From Monocercomonoides exilis (taxonomy: Eukaryota; Preaxostyla; Oxymonadida; Polymastigidae): 64,000 bases of DNA. The notes below the pieces were generated by a model. It worked only from the letters and a program-made list of their open reading frames with translations, did not search any database and had not been told where the DNA came from. The number at the start of each line of letters is the position of its first letter. Position 1 is the stretch's first letter. The DNA lies in contig LSRY02000030.1 of NCBI GenBank assembly GCA_001643675.2, positions 103,501 to 167,500 on the forward strand, read 5' to 3'. The position numbers and the translations under genes are program-made. Below are positions 39,201 through 50,091 of the stretch, in pieces.

Positions 39201-42200
39201 TCCCTGTATTAACTCCAACCCCTGTCTTAACCCCTCCTTCCTCCTTTTCTCCCTCTTCTTCTTCCTCTGGTATTTCACCTTCTGTTGTATCACCTGTTGC
39301 CTCTCTTTCCTCTTCTCACGTCCTCCACACCATTTCCCGCATCGCTTCTCTTTCTCCTTCTCTCTCTCCTTCTCTTCTTTCCTCTTCTCCTCTTTCTTCT
39401 TCTCCTCTTTCTTCTTCTCCTCTTTCATCGTCTTCTTCTTCTTCTTCTTCTTCGTTGCCCCATTCTTTCTCTCCTCATCCAGTGTACCTCTCCTCTTCTT
39501 CTCCTGTCTCTGCTTATTTGTCTGCCTCTTCGTCACCTGAGAAAGGGCAGATTCCAATGAATGCTCGTATCAATGCAGATATTAATATAAATAATGATAA
39601 TAGCAATCATGATAATAATAATAATAACTCTATTTCTTCCTCCAATGGAAATCTTGACTCTATTTCTGGTTCTGTTTCTGTTTCGAATGTGAATGGCAAC
39701 ACTTCTTCTGTTGCTATTAGCAGCTCTCCTTCTCGTTCTCCTTCTTCTCTTCATTCTCCTTCTTCTTCCTTTTCATTATCATCTTCTTCTTCTTCCTCCT
39801 CTTCCTCCTCTTCTGTTTCTTCCTCTTTCCTTCGTCTTGCCCCTTTGTCTGTCTCCCCTTCTTCTCCATATGGCTCCCCTGAAATTATTTCCCACTTGTC
39901 TTCTTCTTTCTCTTCTCTTCGCATTTCTCCTTCTTTCCTTTCTTCTTCTCCTTCTCACATGCAACTCAACTCCAACAGAAGTTCTGCTTCTGCTTCTTCT
40001 TCTTCTTCTTCTTCTTCTTCTTCTGTCTCTTCCTCTCCAAAGCAACAATCATCTTCTCCTCATCTGAGCGAATCTCCACTTCACACTCAAACTGAACTTA
40101 AGAATTCTCCTTCTCTTAGCTCTTCTTCCTCTTCCTCGTCTTCCATTTCATCATCTTCTTCTTCCTCTTCCTCTTCTTCCTCTTCCTCCTCTTCCTCCTC
40201 TTCCTCATCTTCCTCTCCTCAAAATGCCGGGTTCCTCCAGCAGTCTGCCCTGAATAGCATGTCCGTGCTTCCATACCCTCCTTCCTCTCCCATCCAATCT
40301 CTTCTCTCTTCTTCTCCTTCATTCCTGTTGGCTTCTGCCACTTCTCCTTCATCTGCCAGCCCTTTCTTAATGTCCCCCGTTACCACTGACATGATTGACA
40401 CAGGGCCACAAACAATCAATGCTTCTTCTTCTTCTTCTTCTTCTATTTCTTCTTCATTGACATCATTAACATCATCACTCAGTCAAAAACAGCTTCTTTC
40501 TCCATTGTTCCAATCTCAAACACCTTCATCCCTTGGATCAACTGGAAAACTATCACCACAAATTCGAAAAGGAAGAGCTAAAAGGAGAAAACCAGCCAAA
40601 AAAGCACACAACAGTGAATCCATAGAAGATACAGACACTTTGTTTGATTCATCGATGGAGGCGCTGGGGAAGATGTCTTTGAAGGAAAGGCAGCCGGCTG
40701 ATAGAAACAGAAGAAATGCGACAAATTCTGCTGATGGAAGAGGAAGTGGTGTTAGTGGTGTTAGTGGTGGTAATGACAATGATGATTCGATTGTGGGTTT
40801 GAAGTATGATGGATATGAAGGAGAAGAAGGAGATGGTGAAAGAACAGAGAAGGAGAAGGAGAAGAAGAAGAAGACAAAGACGAATAAAACGCATAAAATA
40901 AAGGGCACAAAGAAATCGAAGAGCAAGAAGCACTCTAGACACAAAAGCATCACAAATATCACAAATGACACAAAGAATCAAGCATTCGATGAATTGCAGT
41001 CTCCACTTCTCTCTGTTGTCAAAGCAGAAGATCTAAGCAAAGAGCTGAATGAAGCAGATCTCACAAGCGTGGAATGTGGTGTTATTCCTGATCTGCCTCC
41101 TCCTCCTTCACAGCCAGCGCTGTGCAAGACAATCCCATTGACGATGAGTGCAATGGATCTGCTGGAAAGGAAGAGGAGCAAGAAGAAGAGGAGGAGGAAG
41201 ATGAAGGATAAGAGGAAGGAAAAGCAGAAGAATAAGAAGATATACAGCAACACAGATGCCAATGGAGATATCAATGCTATTGATGAACTGTTGCAAAGCA
41301 CAAATTCATTCAGAATGCTTTCAGTGTCCCAATCAGAACTTCATTCAGATTCATCATCAGAATCTTTGGATTCATCTTATTCATCTGACAGCTCTTCATC
41401 AACATCTTCTTCCTCTCTTTCATCTCTTTCATCTCCTTCTTCTCCTTCTTCTCTTTCAACCTCATCATCATTTTCTTCCTCTTCCTCCTCCTCTTCTTCT
41501 TCTTCTCTTCTTTCCCCTGAAAGCCCACAGCCAACTCAGCAACAGCCCCATCTTCATCTTCATCACAAAGGGCATTCAAAACATAGACACAAACATAATC
41601 ACAAGCAAGCAAATCATTCAGCCGATGATGACTTGTTTTGCGAGCCGCATTTCTCGACTTCTGAGCTGAGAGGGTCTCAGGACTCGCTGCTGGCATTGCA
41701 CGAGGCAGATGGAGAGGAGAATGAGAATATTGAGAAACACAGAAGGAGTGAGGAAAAGGGGGAAGAGGAAGAAGAAGAAGAAGAGGGAGGAGAAGGAGGT
41801 TATGAAGAAGAAGAAGATGATGATGACGATGATGATGATGAAGGTGGATCTGAAACAGGTTCTGAAAGTGATTCTGAAACAGAGACAGATACAGAATTGG
41901 AGTCAACATCAGAGTCAGAAACGGATTCAGAAGAAGAAGGAGAAGAAGAAGAAGAAGATGATGATGATGATGACAATGAAGAATGTGATGATAGCAGGAA
42001 AACAGCTCGTCATTCACTCCATCGCAACAGGAGAGGAATGAGGAATGTGATTGGCGTTCCTTTTCTCTCATCTGACTGGGACGAAGACCAAGAAGAAGTG
42101 ATGGTGGAGGAGGAGGAGGAGAAAGAGGAAGAAGAGGAGAGAAACGAAGGAGACGGAGAAGAAGAAGAAGAAGGAAAAGGAGAAAGAGAAAGAGAAAGAG

Positions 42201-42376
42201 AAGGAAAAAACAAAGAAGACAAAGAAAAGGATGAGAAAGAAGGAAAAGAAGGGGAAGAAAAAAAAGAAGAAGAAGAGAAAGATGGAGTTATTGCAAGTTT
42301 CACTCAACCTCTGCAGTGTAATGTGTCAATGAAGACAGATGTTACGGTGCTGCCTTTTGGAGAGCAAAGAATATGA
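21525..42376 (+). CDS. Giant protein phosphatase 4 regulatory subunit 3 (PP4R3/SMEK/Psy2)
   Basis: Exons 21525-21720, 21788-21872, 21916-22063, 22134-22877 and 23081-42376 join in frame to about 6822 aa. All introns are GT-AG (67, 43, 70 and 203 nt). Residues 1-~105 form the EVH1/PH-like substrate-binding domain: KLFVLSPDGKWIDQGTGW, then DTLIVWTDLLSGNEFAISF and RETLWTIIRDIQQK, matching human SMEK order. The SMEK repeat region follows: LRRYSLSPILRAEF, NYLIRFLKFHSS, IGCVECDTTTKKRRR, ELKICFQRIHTLYLLSFLRD, then helical islands near 25.0, 25.4, 27.7, 28.4, 29.1 and 30.85 kb. The islands are separated by serine, Glu/Lys and His-rich inserts, and nearly everything after ~31.1 kb is low complexity. 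PP4R3 targets the PP4 catalytic subunit to substrates in DNA repair and cell-cycle control. Human PP4R3 is about 830 aa, as I recall. The start is the first ATG in frame with the domain; a TTG codon at 21519 is ignored. Confidence 0.85.
31100..42376 (+). repeat. Low-complexity coding tail of the PP4R3 gene (11 kb)
   Basis: This part of the last exon encodes almost only alternating Ser tracts (TCT/TCA/TCC codons), Glu/Lys/Arg/Asp blocks from GAA/GAG/AGA repeats, and Pro-Ser or Asn/His stretches. The coding strand therefore alternates between polypyrimidine and polypurine. The frame nevertheless stays open for about 3750 codons to the TGA at 42374. No folded domain was recognised in it. Confidence 0.85.
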
Positions 42377-43317
42377 GCAATCATTTGTTTCAAGCATATT
42401 CCAGAGACTGTATTTTGAATGAAACTTATTAGTTTTTATTTTATTTTATTTTTCTCTTCTAATTTTCGATTTATTTATTTATTTAAATATTTATTTTTGA
42501 TTCGATTATGATCATTGATGCTATCAAAAATAGGTTTTCAAATAAAAAAAGAAAAAAGAAATTGTTGTTTCTGAAACATTTTAGCATTTATGTTTATTGT
42601 TTTCCATATTTTTTGGATCTTCGATTGATTTAAAAGACTATTTTTTTTTTTTCGTTTCTGTTGTGAATTCGTTTTTTCTTTTCGTTTCTTTCTTGTTTTT
42701 TTAACAATTTCTTTTTCGGTTCTGTTACAATTTCATCTTATTTCTTCTTATTTTTTTTTTTCCATTAACTTTGATTGGGCATTATGATCGCTGTTTCGTA
42801 TCATTGAAGCTTGATCGATGCCATTCGCTGTTTACTGATGGATAACGAAGGAGTGATACTTCTGTTTGTGTTGTTGTGTATATGAAAGTTAAAAACATTT
42901 TTTTTTTATTTTGAGATTTTTGCTGTGAAAACAAAAGTTTATCAATGAAAAAGGAGATTACTTTAATTTTTTTTTGATATTTTGTTTAAATTCTTGCAAA
43001 TCGCATTTGTGATATTCTTCAATTGCATAAATCATTTCATTTTTTCATTTTTATTTGATAAACATCATGAAATTTTGAAATGAAAAGGAAATAAATGATC
43101 ATGAACAATAAGTTGAAGTAAATATCAAAAACAAATTTCATTTTAAAATTGAACAATCATTTACTACTTTGAGTTCCATACTGTTTGACATTAAATGAGT
43201 ATTTCCAATATACAATGAAAGAAATTTTCCCATACTTATTTATGAGGAAAGAAACAATTTGACTTCTTTTCAACTAGATTTTATTCGATTTTTTGAAGTT
43301 GTGCTTGTGCTAACGCT
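42377..43317. other. AT-rich intergenic spacer
   Basis: About 940 bp with T-runs and ATTT repeats (near 42470-42500). No gene, RNA or mobile element was recognised. Confidence 0.6.
42541..42546 (+). terminator. AATAAA, candidate polyadenylation signal
   Basis: AATAAA 165 nt downstream of the PP4R3 stop codon, in AT-rich DNA. Weak on its own. Confidence 0.25.
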
Positions 43318-44267
43318 ATGAATTTAGAGAAAGATCTTCGTAACAGATATAATTTAGTTATTCAAGAAATGGAGGAAGAACTTGATAGATTTTGTTCTGA
43401 ATTCATAGACAATTTTCATGACATATATTTGTTTTTGGAAAAAGATGAAGTTGATAAACTTCATATGGCGTATGCAACTTCCATTCCTTCTGAAGATATT
43501 TCGCCATTGAATCAAGCAAAGAAGATAATTTCGTGTATTTCTGGAATTACTGCTGATCAAGTTGATACAGTTGATAGATCGATTATTAAATTGAAAGATC
43601 AGCAAGTGTGCAATTTTATTGAAGTGTTTATGTATAAATGCTTTTGAATGCATGAATTAGTCAAATAGAATAAAGATGGGGTATAAGCTTCTTAACCAGG
43701 CTATGGCATCTTTTAGTAAGAGAGAAATTGATAAAGGAAGAGTTTGACTTCGTGTTTTGTATTCGTAATGAAATTTATCTTTTGTTTGATTGCATTTTTT
43801 TTTCAATTTTTATTTATTTTATTATAATTTTTTTTTTAATTTTCAAATTTTGGCAAAAGCTTATAAGACCTGGATCCCTTCAGAGAATTGCTAAATCCAT
43901 TGATCCTTCGATTAAGTTGGACAAAGATGTTGAGGAATTAATAATGCAAGAATCTGAAGCATTTGTAGATGCGATTATAAAACAAGCCAGCCTGCTATCT
44001 GCTTTTAGAGGCTCGGAAACTGTTGAGATCTGTGATTTTCAAATTATTCTCGAATCAAAGTATGACATTAAAGTTGCATGGCAGGAAACTGATCCATCAG
44101 ATGAAAACAAACATTCTAAGAATCGAAGTATTCAATTCAAATCATCGGAATGCTTTCCTGAACCGTCTACACTTTCTTTGCATCAAAAAAGAATTGCATC
44201 TATTTTCGCATCTTCGAAAGACGATAAGGTACAAACAGAGAAAGGAGAAAAAACAAAATTATTTTGA
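43318..44267 (+). CDS. TAF12: TAF12, histone-fold subunit of TFIID/SAGA
   Basis: Exons 43318-43605, 43700-43741 and 43860-44267 join in phase 0 to 245 aa across introns with GTGTGC and GTTTGA donors. The last exon carries the TAF12 histone fold (residues ~113-183): SLQRIAKSIDPSIKLDKDVE, then EELIMQESEAFVDAIIKQAS and VEICDFQIILESKYDIKVAW. This aligns with the human LVREVDPNEQLDEDVEEMLL region, the long helix and the LHLE helix. TAF12 pairs with TAF4 in TFIID and SAGA to support RNA polymerase II transcription. The first ~110 residues (MNLEKDLRNRYNLVIQEMEE...) are helical and not a domain I recognise, so they could be a lineage extension or a separate gene. The 42-nt middle exon rests only on splice sites and phase. 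A short charged tail follows the fold. Confidence 0.75.
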
Positions 44268-44871
44268 ACTTACAATTTTTTTTTATTTTTTTTGTCAAAT
44301 TGCTTTAATAATTGAAAATTACAAATAATTAATATTCCCTTTATACTGTTAAAAAGTCCAGAATAGAAATAGTACAATTTAATGGATGGTGAAGCTTTGC
44401 TAAAACAAAAATTAAAATTTTGATAAATTTGGAATAAAGGATAACTTTGTTTTCAAACTCCTTTCGTTTCATTCAAAAGAACAAATTGTTTTATGAAATG
44501 ATAATCGAACAAGCTTGAAATTTTTAATTCCAAAATCAGCTTTTCGGAGTTTTAAAGCTGAATGAAAAATGTGAAATCACTCCAAAACCTCAATTCATGG
44601 GAAATGAATCGCTTTTCTTAACTAATTTCATATCAATTCAATTATAGTTTAAATTCAACAATTATTTTGAAAGCATTTACATATTAAATTATTCTTTTAT
44701 ATGAAGACTTATGAAAACATTTTCATTCTGTCTTATTTTGCTTATATTTTTGCTGACAAACAAGAAAAGAAATTTATATTTTTTCTCTGAAAGAAAAAAT
44801 TTTGCGAATTTATTTTTTTTTTTTTTCATAATTTTTTTTTCATGAATCTTTATTTTTTTTGTCTGATGATA
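44268..44871. other. AT-rich spacer between TAF12 and the mobile element
   Basis: About 600 bp with no recognisable gene. It ends at the left target duplication of the 6.3-kb element. Confidence 0.6.
44433..44438 (+). terminator. AATAAA, candidate polyadenylation signal
   Basis: AATAAA about 165 nt after the TAF12 stop codon. Weak support. Confidence 0.2.
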
Positions 44872-44878
44872 TAGTATT
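44872..44878. repeat. Left target-site duplication, TAGTATT
   Basis: Identical to 51144-51150, directly outside the opposite TIR. An eighth matching base (A) overlaps the first base of the left TIR. Confidence 0.7.
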
Positions 44879-44894
44879 ATAGGCCTTTGCGACA
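44879..44894 (+). repeat. Left terminal inverted repeat (16 bp)
   Basis: ATAGGCCTTTGCGACA, exactly inverted at 51128-51143. CGAC/GTCG motifs follow up to about 44945. Confidence 0.8.
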
Positions 44895-44945
44895 AGGTAT
44901 TTCTTCGCGATGCGTGTCGGTAGATAGAATGAACCTGTGTCGAGG

Positions 44946-44963
44946 TTTTTTTTTTTTTTTTTT

Positions 44964-44996
<33 letters not shown>
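44946..44996. repeat. T21-AC-T28 homopolymer tract
   Basis: Two long T runs separated by AC, just inside the left end of the 6.3-kb element. The right end has an A-rich run in the corresponding position (about 51060-51074), so both ends show poly-T about 65-75 bp in from the tip when read inward. Confidence 0.85.
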
Positions 44997-45599
44997 GATG
45001 AAAGAAAAAAGGATTCTTTTATCTAATTAATCTGTAATTTTCAACTTGTGTCTGAATTTCTTTCCGACAGAAAAATCCCATTTTTTTCTTTGATCAAACA
45101 ATTAAATTTTACTTTTTCGATAATTATTCATTGATGAAACGACAACGAAGAGGTCTAATAATTAAAATAGCAAAATGAAGAAAATAAAACTGTTTATTAA
45201 CAATGGAAGATGAAACAAAAACACAAAAATTTTTTATCAAACCAAAAATAAAAAAGAAATTGAAGTGTGATGGCAATTGTCAGATCTTAGAATATTTATA
45301 GTATAAGTTCAGACAATTGAGTTATATAACGTGAAGAAAATTGAAGCTATGCTATTTATTTTTATTTCATTCTGTCTGTTAACGTATTTCTGCATCTTTC
45401 AATTATCTTCATTTAACGCTGTAAATAGACTGTAGTCAGTTCATAACAAAAAATTGAATAAAAACATGACATATGCAATTGAAAGTTGATGAGTTGAAGC
45501 AAAAATTGATAAAAAGTGTTTCTGTTATTTAAAGAAGCAGCAGTAAAAGACGAGTTGTAAACGTCACAGAGCGTCATCCTGTTGCTCCTCATTCACTCC

Positions 45600-46150
45600 T
45601 TCCCGTCCTCTTTGTCAGCGCTGTTGTATGTCTCAAAAGAAAGAGACTAGATGCCCTACACATTGCCGAACATGACTCACTCTTATTCAGACATCCACTT
45701 CCGCTAGCTTTAAACAGGCCATGCAGATCTTTCAGGAGAAAAAGAAGGCAGAGACGCAGAAGAAAAAGACTGGAACATTACTGTCTGTTGGAGTTGGTGT
45801 TATAATTGTTGGGGCAAAAGCTGAAATAATGAAAATGATATTGATGATGTGCTTATTGAAAATGTTGCTCCTGAAAGAGCTTTGTCGAATGTTTGAAGAG
45901 AATTGTTGAAGAAGAAGCAACTAGTGTGAGAACAAAAGGTGGATACGATAATTGCTGATTATTTTGTGTTAAGACTGCAGAATTCAATGGAAGCAATTCC
46001 TTAGAAAACAATGAAATGGACACAGTACATTGAGAATGAAGACACCTTGGAAGAATTGATATAGATTGATGAAACGCAATTGCTGTTGATGAACAGATCG
46101 AACACTTTGACTGATTATTTTGTGCATATGTGTTTTTTGGGCGCTATCTA
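45600..46150 (+). pseudogene. Decayed coding sequence, unknown family
   Basis: Coding-like frames on the + strand are broken by stops and one shift. One reads QTSTSASFKQAMQIFQEKKK up to about 45830. The next frame gives ENDIDDVLIENVAPERALSN, then DTIIADYFVLRLQNSMEAIP and MKWTQYIENEDTLEELI up to about 46130, interrupted by two TGA and two TAG codons. Composition is ordinary and acidic-helical, so this is probably a dead gene inside the mobile element. It could be the element's own transposase or a captured host gene; I recognise no motif for either. Confidence 0.4.
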
Positions 46151-46252
46151 TGATGGGAGAAAGAATAGGAACATTGCAAGTTGCAGAAAGAACTTCAATC
46201 CGATGAAAAGTTGACTGAGAATATAAAGTAAATTGAAGCAAAGCTGGAGTAT

Positions 46253-47350
46253 CTAAAGATTCACTCCTAAAAGTTGCATCATAAACTTCCTCCTTATTTG
46301 ATGCCAGTTCTCTTTCTCTCTCTTAAACTCTTCATCTTCATCTTCATCTTCCTCTGTATTTCGTCCTCTTCTTTCTCCAGCGCATTTCCGGACACCCGAA
46401 AGCGCTGCACATCTGTAAACTGTTTGCCACCTCAATCTCTGCCATCTTTGTTAGCAACGCAGCTGTTAGACCCAGCGCCTCAATCTGCTTCCCATTCAGC
46501 AGCTTCCAAATCTTTCTTCGGCTTGTAGTGAATCTCTGTTAACTTCTCGTCCTGCAGCCTTAGCACTTCTTCTTTTTGTTCAAATCGAATAAGGCTCTGC
46601 TCGGCCTCCTCCTTCTTCCGCTTCTTTGCAAGTTTCTTCTCTTCCATCCTCAACTTCTGCTTTTCATGATCAACAATTCTCTTCTGCTCTTCCCTCTGAA
46701 TCTTCTCAATGGACTTGTTTTCTTTCCCTTCTCTTTGCAGTCTGCAATTACTTCTGCTTCGCTTCCATTGTTGCATCTCTCTGTTTCTCCTTCTCTTTCT
46801 CTCGCTGTTTTTGAATCTCTCTTTTTCACTCAGCCATTCGATCTCCTTCGTTCACTCACCCTGATGCGAGCTGCCACAATCTGTTGTTTTTTGCGTCTTA
46901 TTCGTCTTTCGAGTCATCTGCTTTTTCTTCATTTGTTTCTGTTTTGCCTTTTTTGTTCTTTGTGTTATCTTCTTCAATCAGTTTTGTGAACAAAGCATCG
47001 TCTCTTACCCCTCCCTCTGACCCTTTCTTCCGCTCAATCTTCTCATTCCTCTTATTCCTTCAGAAGTGCTTGTTCATTGCGATTCCCCAGATCTCCGCAA
47101 ATGAATACTTCACATTGTCTCTCATGCACTCGTCATGTGTCCTCTGCTCTATCGTTTGCAGATTCCGCACATTCTCCTTCATGTCGCGCATCCTGCCGCT
47201 CCTCAGTCTCTGGCTGATGTGCGGCCAGATCCAGCTCTCTCGCTTCCTTCTCACTCTTGCCAGCACATTCTGGATCGCCCACTGCAACAATTAACGAAGC
47301 TGCTTCAACCCCACTTTCTGTCCGATGACAATTGTGTCCAGCATCCAAAG
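46253..47350 (-). pseudogene. Decayed coiled-coil coding sequence
   Basis: The minus strand contains a longer open piece at 46480-46776 rich in Lys, Glu and Arg (IQREEQKRIVDHEKQKLRME and neighbours), typical of a long coiled coil. Further pieces at 47060-47290 (LQWAIQNVLARVRRKRE) and 46253-46435 lie in other frames with stops between them. They form one plausible decayed gene running opposite to its neighbours. The family is not recognised. Confidence 0.35.
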
Positions 47351-47439
47351 TCGAGTCGAATCGACGTTTGCAGATGCAGATGAGGGAGAAATTGAAGGTG
47401 ATTGCAAAGAGATGTGTTAATCATGGATGAAAAAGATGC

Positions 47440-48210
47440 AACAACGTTTGAAAAAGTTATAACGGGAGATGAAGATGGAAAAGGCGAAGAAGAAGAGGAT
47501 GAATTTGATGATGAAGATGCACAGCTGTTTAGAGGGAAAGCCGTTTGAGGAAGAGTTTGTGTCTTTTATCATGTCACTTCAGTTCTTGCCTTCAGTTGCT
47601 GATGCTACTGTTGTTAAATGAAAAACTGATAACGCAGTTGAGTACAGTAATAGATAGGTTTTGTTTTGCTATTTATGAATTTGCTTCGCTCAATGGAATA
47701 GACTTTCCGCAAGTCGACAACAAACTGAAAAGAGGTCGGCTCACAATATTTTGTGCACATTGTGAATGTGATGCAGATGATATTGATGGAGAAAGTGTTT
47801 ACGTTGAAGAAATAGCAGAAGGATGTGATGGTTGGTTTATTGAGGGAGAAGTGGTTTGAAGGTGAAGCTTAAGAAATAAATTAAAAATTTTTGCTGGAAA
47901 TGTTTCTGTTGTTGTTGTTGTTGTTGAAGCAATTGGATATTTTGCAGGTTGTTTTGAACCTGAAAAAGCACTTCCTGTCACTGCAGCTGCGATTTGGACC
48001 AAAAATTATAGCAAAATTAGATGATGTTCTGGGATATGATTGATGTGATTGATGTGACAGAAGAAGATGAAGAAGAAGAAGTTGGATTGGAAAGAGAAAA
48101 AGAGGAGATGTTGGAAAGAAACGAAGGAGAGGAGTTCATTGGAGGTGGAAGTGGAGGAAATGAAGAAACAGAGGAAAGAACAAAAAAAGAAAATAAATGA
48201 TCACCTAACA
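47440..48210 (+). pseudogene. Decayed acidic coding sequence, unknown family
   Basis: Pieces in shifting + frames include ITGDEDGKGEEEEDEFDDED, then PFEEEFVSFIMSLQFLPSVA, then RLTIFCAHCECDADDIDGES. An acidic tail open from about 48050 to the TGA near 48200 follows (VIDVTEEDEEEEVGLEREKE). Stops separate the pieces. A GTT microsatellite lies at about 47908-47925. This may be the 3' half of the gene whose 5' half lies at 45600-46150, with the minus-strand block inverted or inserted between them. That is inference only. Confidence 0.35.
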
Positions 48211-48418
48211 GATCGCTTATCTTTTTTTTCAAAATGTTTTCAATGTTAATTCAGCTCTCTTTATCAAAATTGTGTGTTATTTCTTTCTCTTTTTTCCTGA
48301 ATTACAATTGAATTCTAAACATCTCAGAATTTATGCTTCTTCATTTTATTCCAATTTGTGTGAGATGTTTGCGTGTTGCAATTGAATTATGATGTGTAAA
48401 TTATCGCAAATAATGTTA

Positions 48419-48460
48419 GGGTTATTATTTTATCTTGACCCTTTTTCTTTATTCTGACCC
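48419..48460 (+). repeat. Left TIR of the nested transposon
   Basis: About 42 bp, starting GGGTTAT, with two GACCC-ending motifs spaced by a T-rich stretch. It matches the right TIR imperfectly. Confidence 0.85.
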
Positions 48461-48498
48461 AATAAAATGAAGTGTGAAAAGTTCAAAAAATAACTTCA

Positions 48499-50091
48499 TT
48501 AAAAGAAAACAAAATCAGAATTAATTCTTCTGATAACTTTTCTTTTTCCTTCACCTCGATGTAATGCATTGTCTTTCTTTTCATCATCAGAATCATCGTT
48601 TTTAACGTGGAAAAATCTTCTTTTTATTTTTTTCTTTTCATCCACAACAGTCTTCACTTCATCTTTCTCCTTTTCATCCATTTCATTTTTCCTTTCAATA
48701 TTCATTTTCAAATGATTTTCCCATTTCTCTAAAAGATTTTCGTCGGTTATCACTTTTCCATAAAAGTTGAATCTGTTTCTTCGGGATGGAAGAGGGTAAA
48801 TTGAAGATTCGGGCAGTTTCAAAAGAACTGGCCCAGAAGTATTGTGCAGAACACCACTGCAGACGAAAGCTTTCTGAATTACAGAAGGTGATAATGCAGT
48901 GTGGATGGCTTGAGGCAGAACGTTTGAAATTGCAGCTCGTTTGGAGGAAGATGAAGAAGAAGAGGGAGCCTCAAATCTGTTAGTCAGTTCAGATTTGAAC
49001 ACAGCAAGGACTCCTCTGTTTAGAAGTTGACAGAGGTGTGTGCTGTGTGGCACAAAGGTTAAAACTTCGATGTTTTGTTTTTGGAATTCACTCCAGATCG
49101 ATGGATCTGCGCGAAATGCATGCGAGTCAAGAAGGAGAAGAATGTGTTCATTTTCAAGTGACATGCGCTTTCTTCTTTCGATGATCGAAGGAAGCAGAAT
49201 GGTGAGAGCATCCTTTTGAATCACTCGTTATCCATCCAGCCGCTTCCATTTGCACATATTTTCAGCGTTGGAGATAACAATCTTTTAAGTCTGTCAAGCA
49301 GGTTTTCACTTAGCTACAAAATGACAGAAGGAAAGGCATATCCGTCAGCTGCAACAGCTGCCACGAATGAGGAATTAATCATTCCTTGTTGTTTCTTTTG
49401 CGAAACCTGCTTTTGTGTCTGCTGTAAGCACAACAAGCTGTTTTGAATCTGTAGGAACGCGCGTAGAAGATTCGTCAATGTTTATAATTAAAGCTGGATT
49501 GTAATGGTATTTTTCGTGCAGCTCGTCGAGTGTTTTGTACCAGGGTTTTAAAACACTTCTGCACGAAACAGCCAGTCTGTTAATGTCCAAATTCTTCGGC
49601 GTTCCAGTCATCAGCTCGGGATGACGCTTGACAAAGCCATACGTGGCAGACATTGAAACTTCTGAAAATGGTGCGTCTTCATCATCGTTGTCGTTTATAA
49701 CATTTTCAATCTGAAAAACAAATGATTAAAACATATAAATAAAAATTAAACAAACCAATTCTCTTGTTGTTTTTAAAGTTAAACATGTTCCAGACTTTGC
49801 TTCAATGTGAATAATGTCTAAAACTCTTTGTTCCTTTTCGCCCACTACTGCTGCAGGACTGCCAACTTTTCCAACCAGCCTTCCTTTTCTCAGCGCTCTA
49901 ACTGCATTCTTTATTCCTGTGCGGCTGAATTCCTTGGAACTAATTGCATCAGTTATGCGAACTACTCCATCGACAACGATGTGAGCCGTTCGATCCAGCC
50001 GACTGTTGTATTTTCTAAACTTGCGCGAAGACATTGCTCTTTGCAGTTTTTTCTGCCCTTCTTTTAATTTTATTTCTGTTGATATTTTCAT
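48499..50091 (-). pseudogene. Broken pogo-type DDE transposase
   Basis: Read on the minus strand, exon 1 (50091-49756) holds an N-terminal HTH: MSSRKFRKYNSRLDR, then VDGVVRITDAISSKEFSRTG and IKNAVRALRKGRLVG. A 45-nt GT-AG intron (49755-49711) leads to exon 2 with YGFVKRHPELMTGTPKNLDI and the first catalytic Asp in NPALIINIDESS. The frame then breaks near 49378, has a TAG at 49314-49316 (after GYAFPSVIL) and breaks again near 49228. The last block (49224-48499) carries the second Asp in HILLLLDSHAFRADP and the segment FVPHSTHLCQLLNRGVLAVF. There the third catalytic Asp expected in the family (QPLD) is Asn. With two frameshifts, one stop and a lost catalytic residue, it cannot make active enzyme. 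Confidence 0.8.

Noticed and set aside
7632-42307. Many antisense and alternative-frame ORFs rich in Glu, Asp, Leu, His or Arg within the two giant genes
   Set aside because: They mirror the serine and charged triplet tracts of the true frame. Only the + frame also carries the LRR or PP4R3 domain and continues unbroken through non-repeat islands.
44879-44945. GC-richer patch considered as a tRNA-derived SINE head
   Set aside because: No A or B box or cloverleaf could be drawn; the exact inverted copy at 51.13 kb and the shared flanks explain it better as a transposon end.
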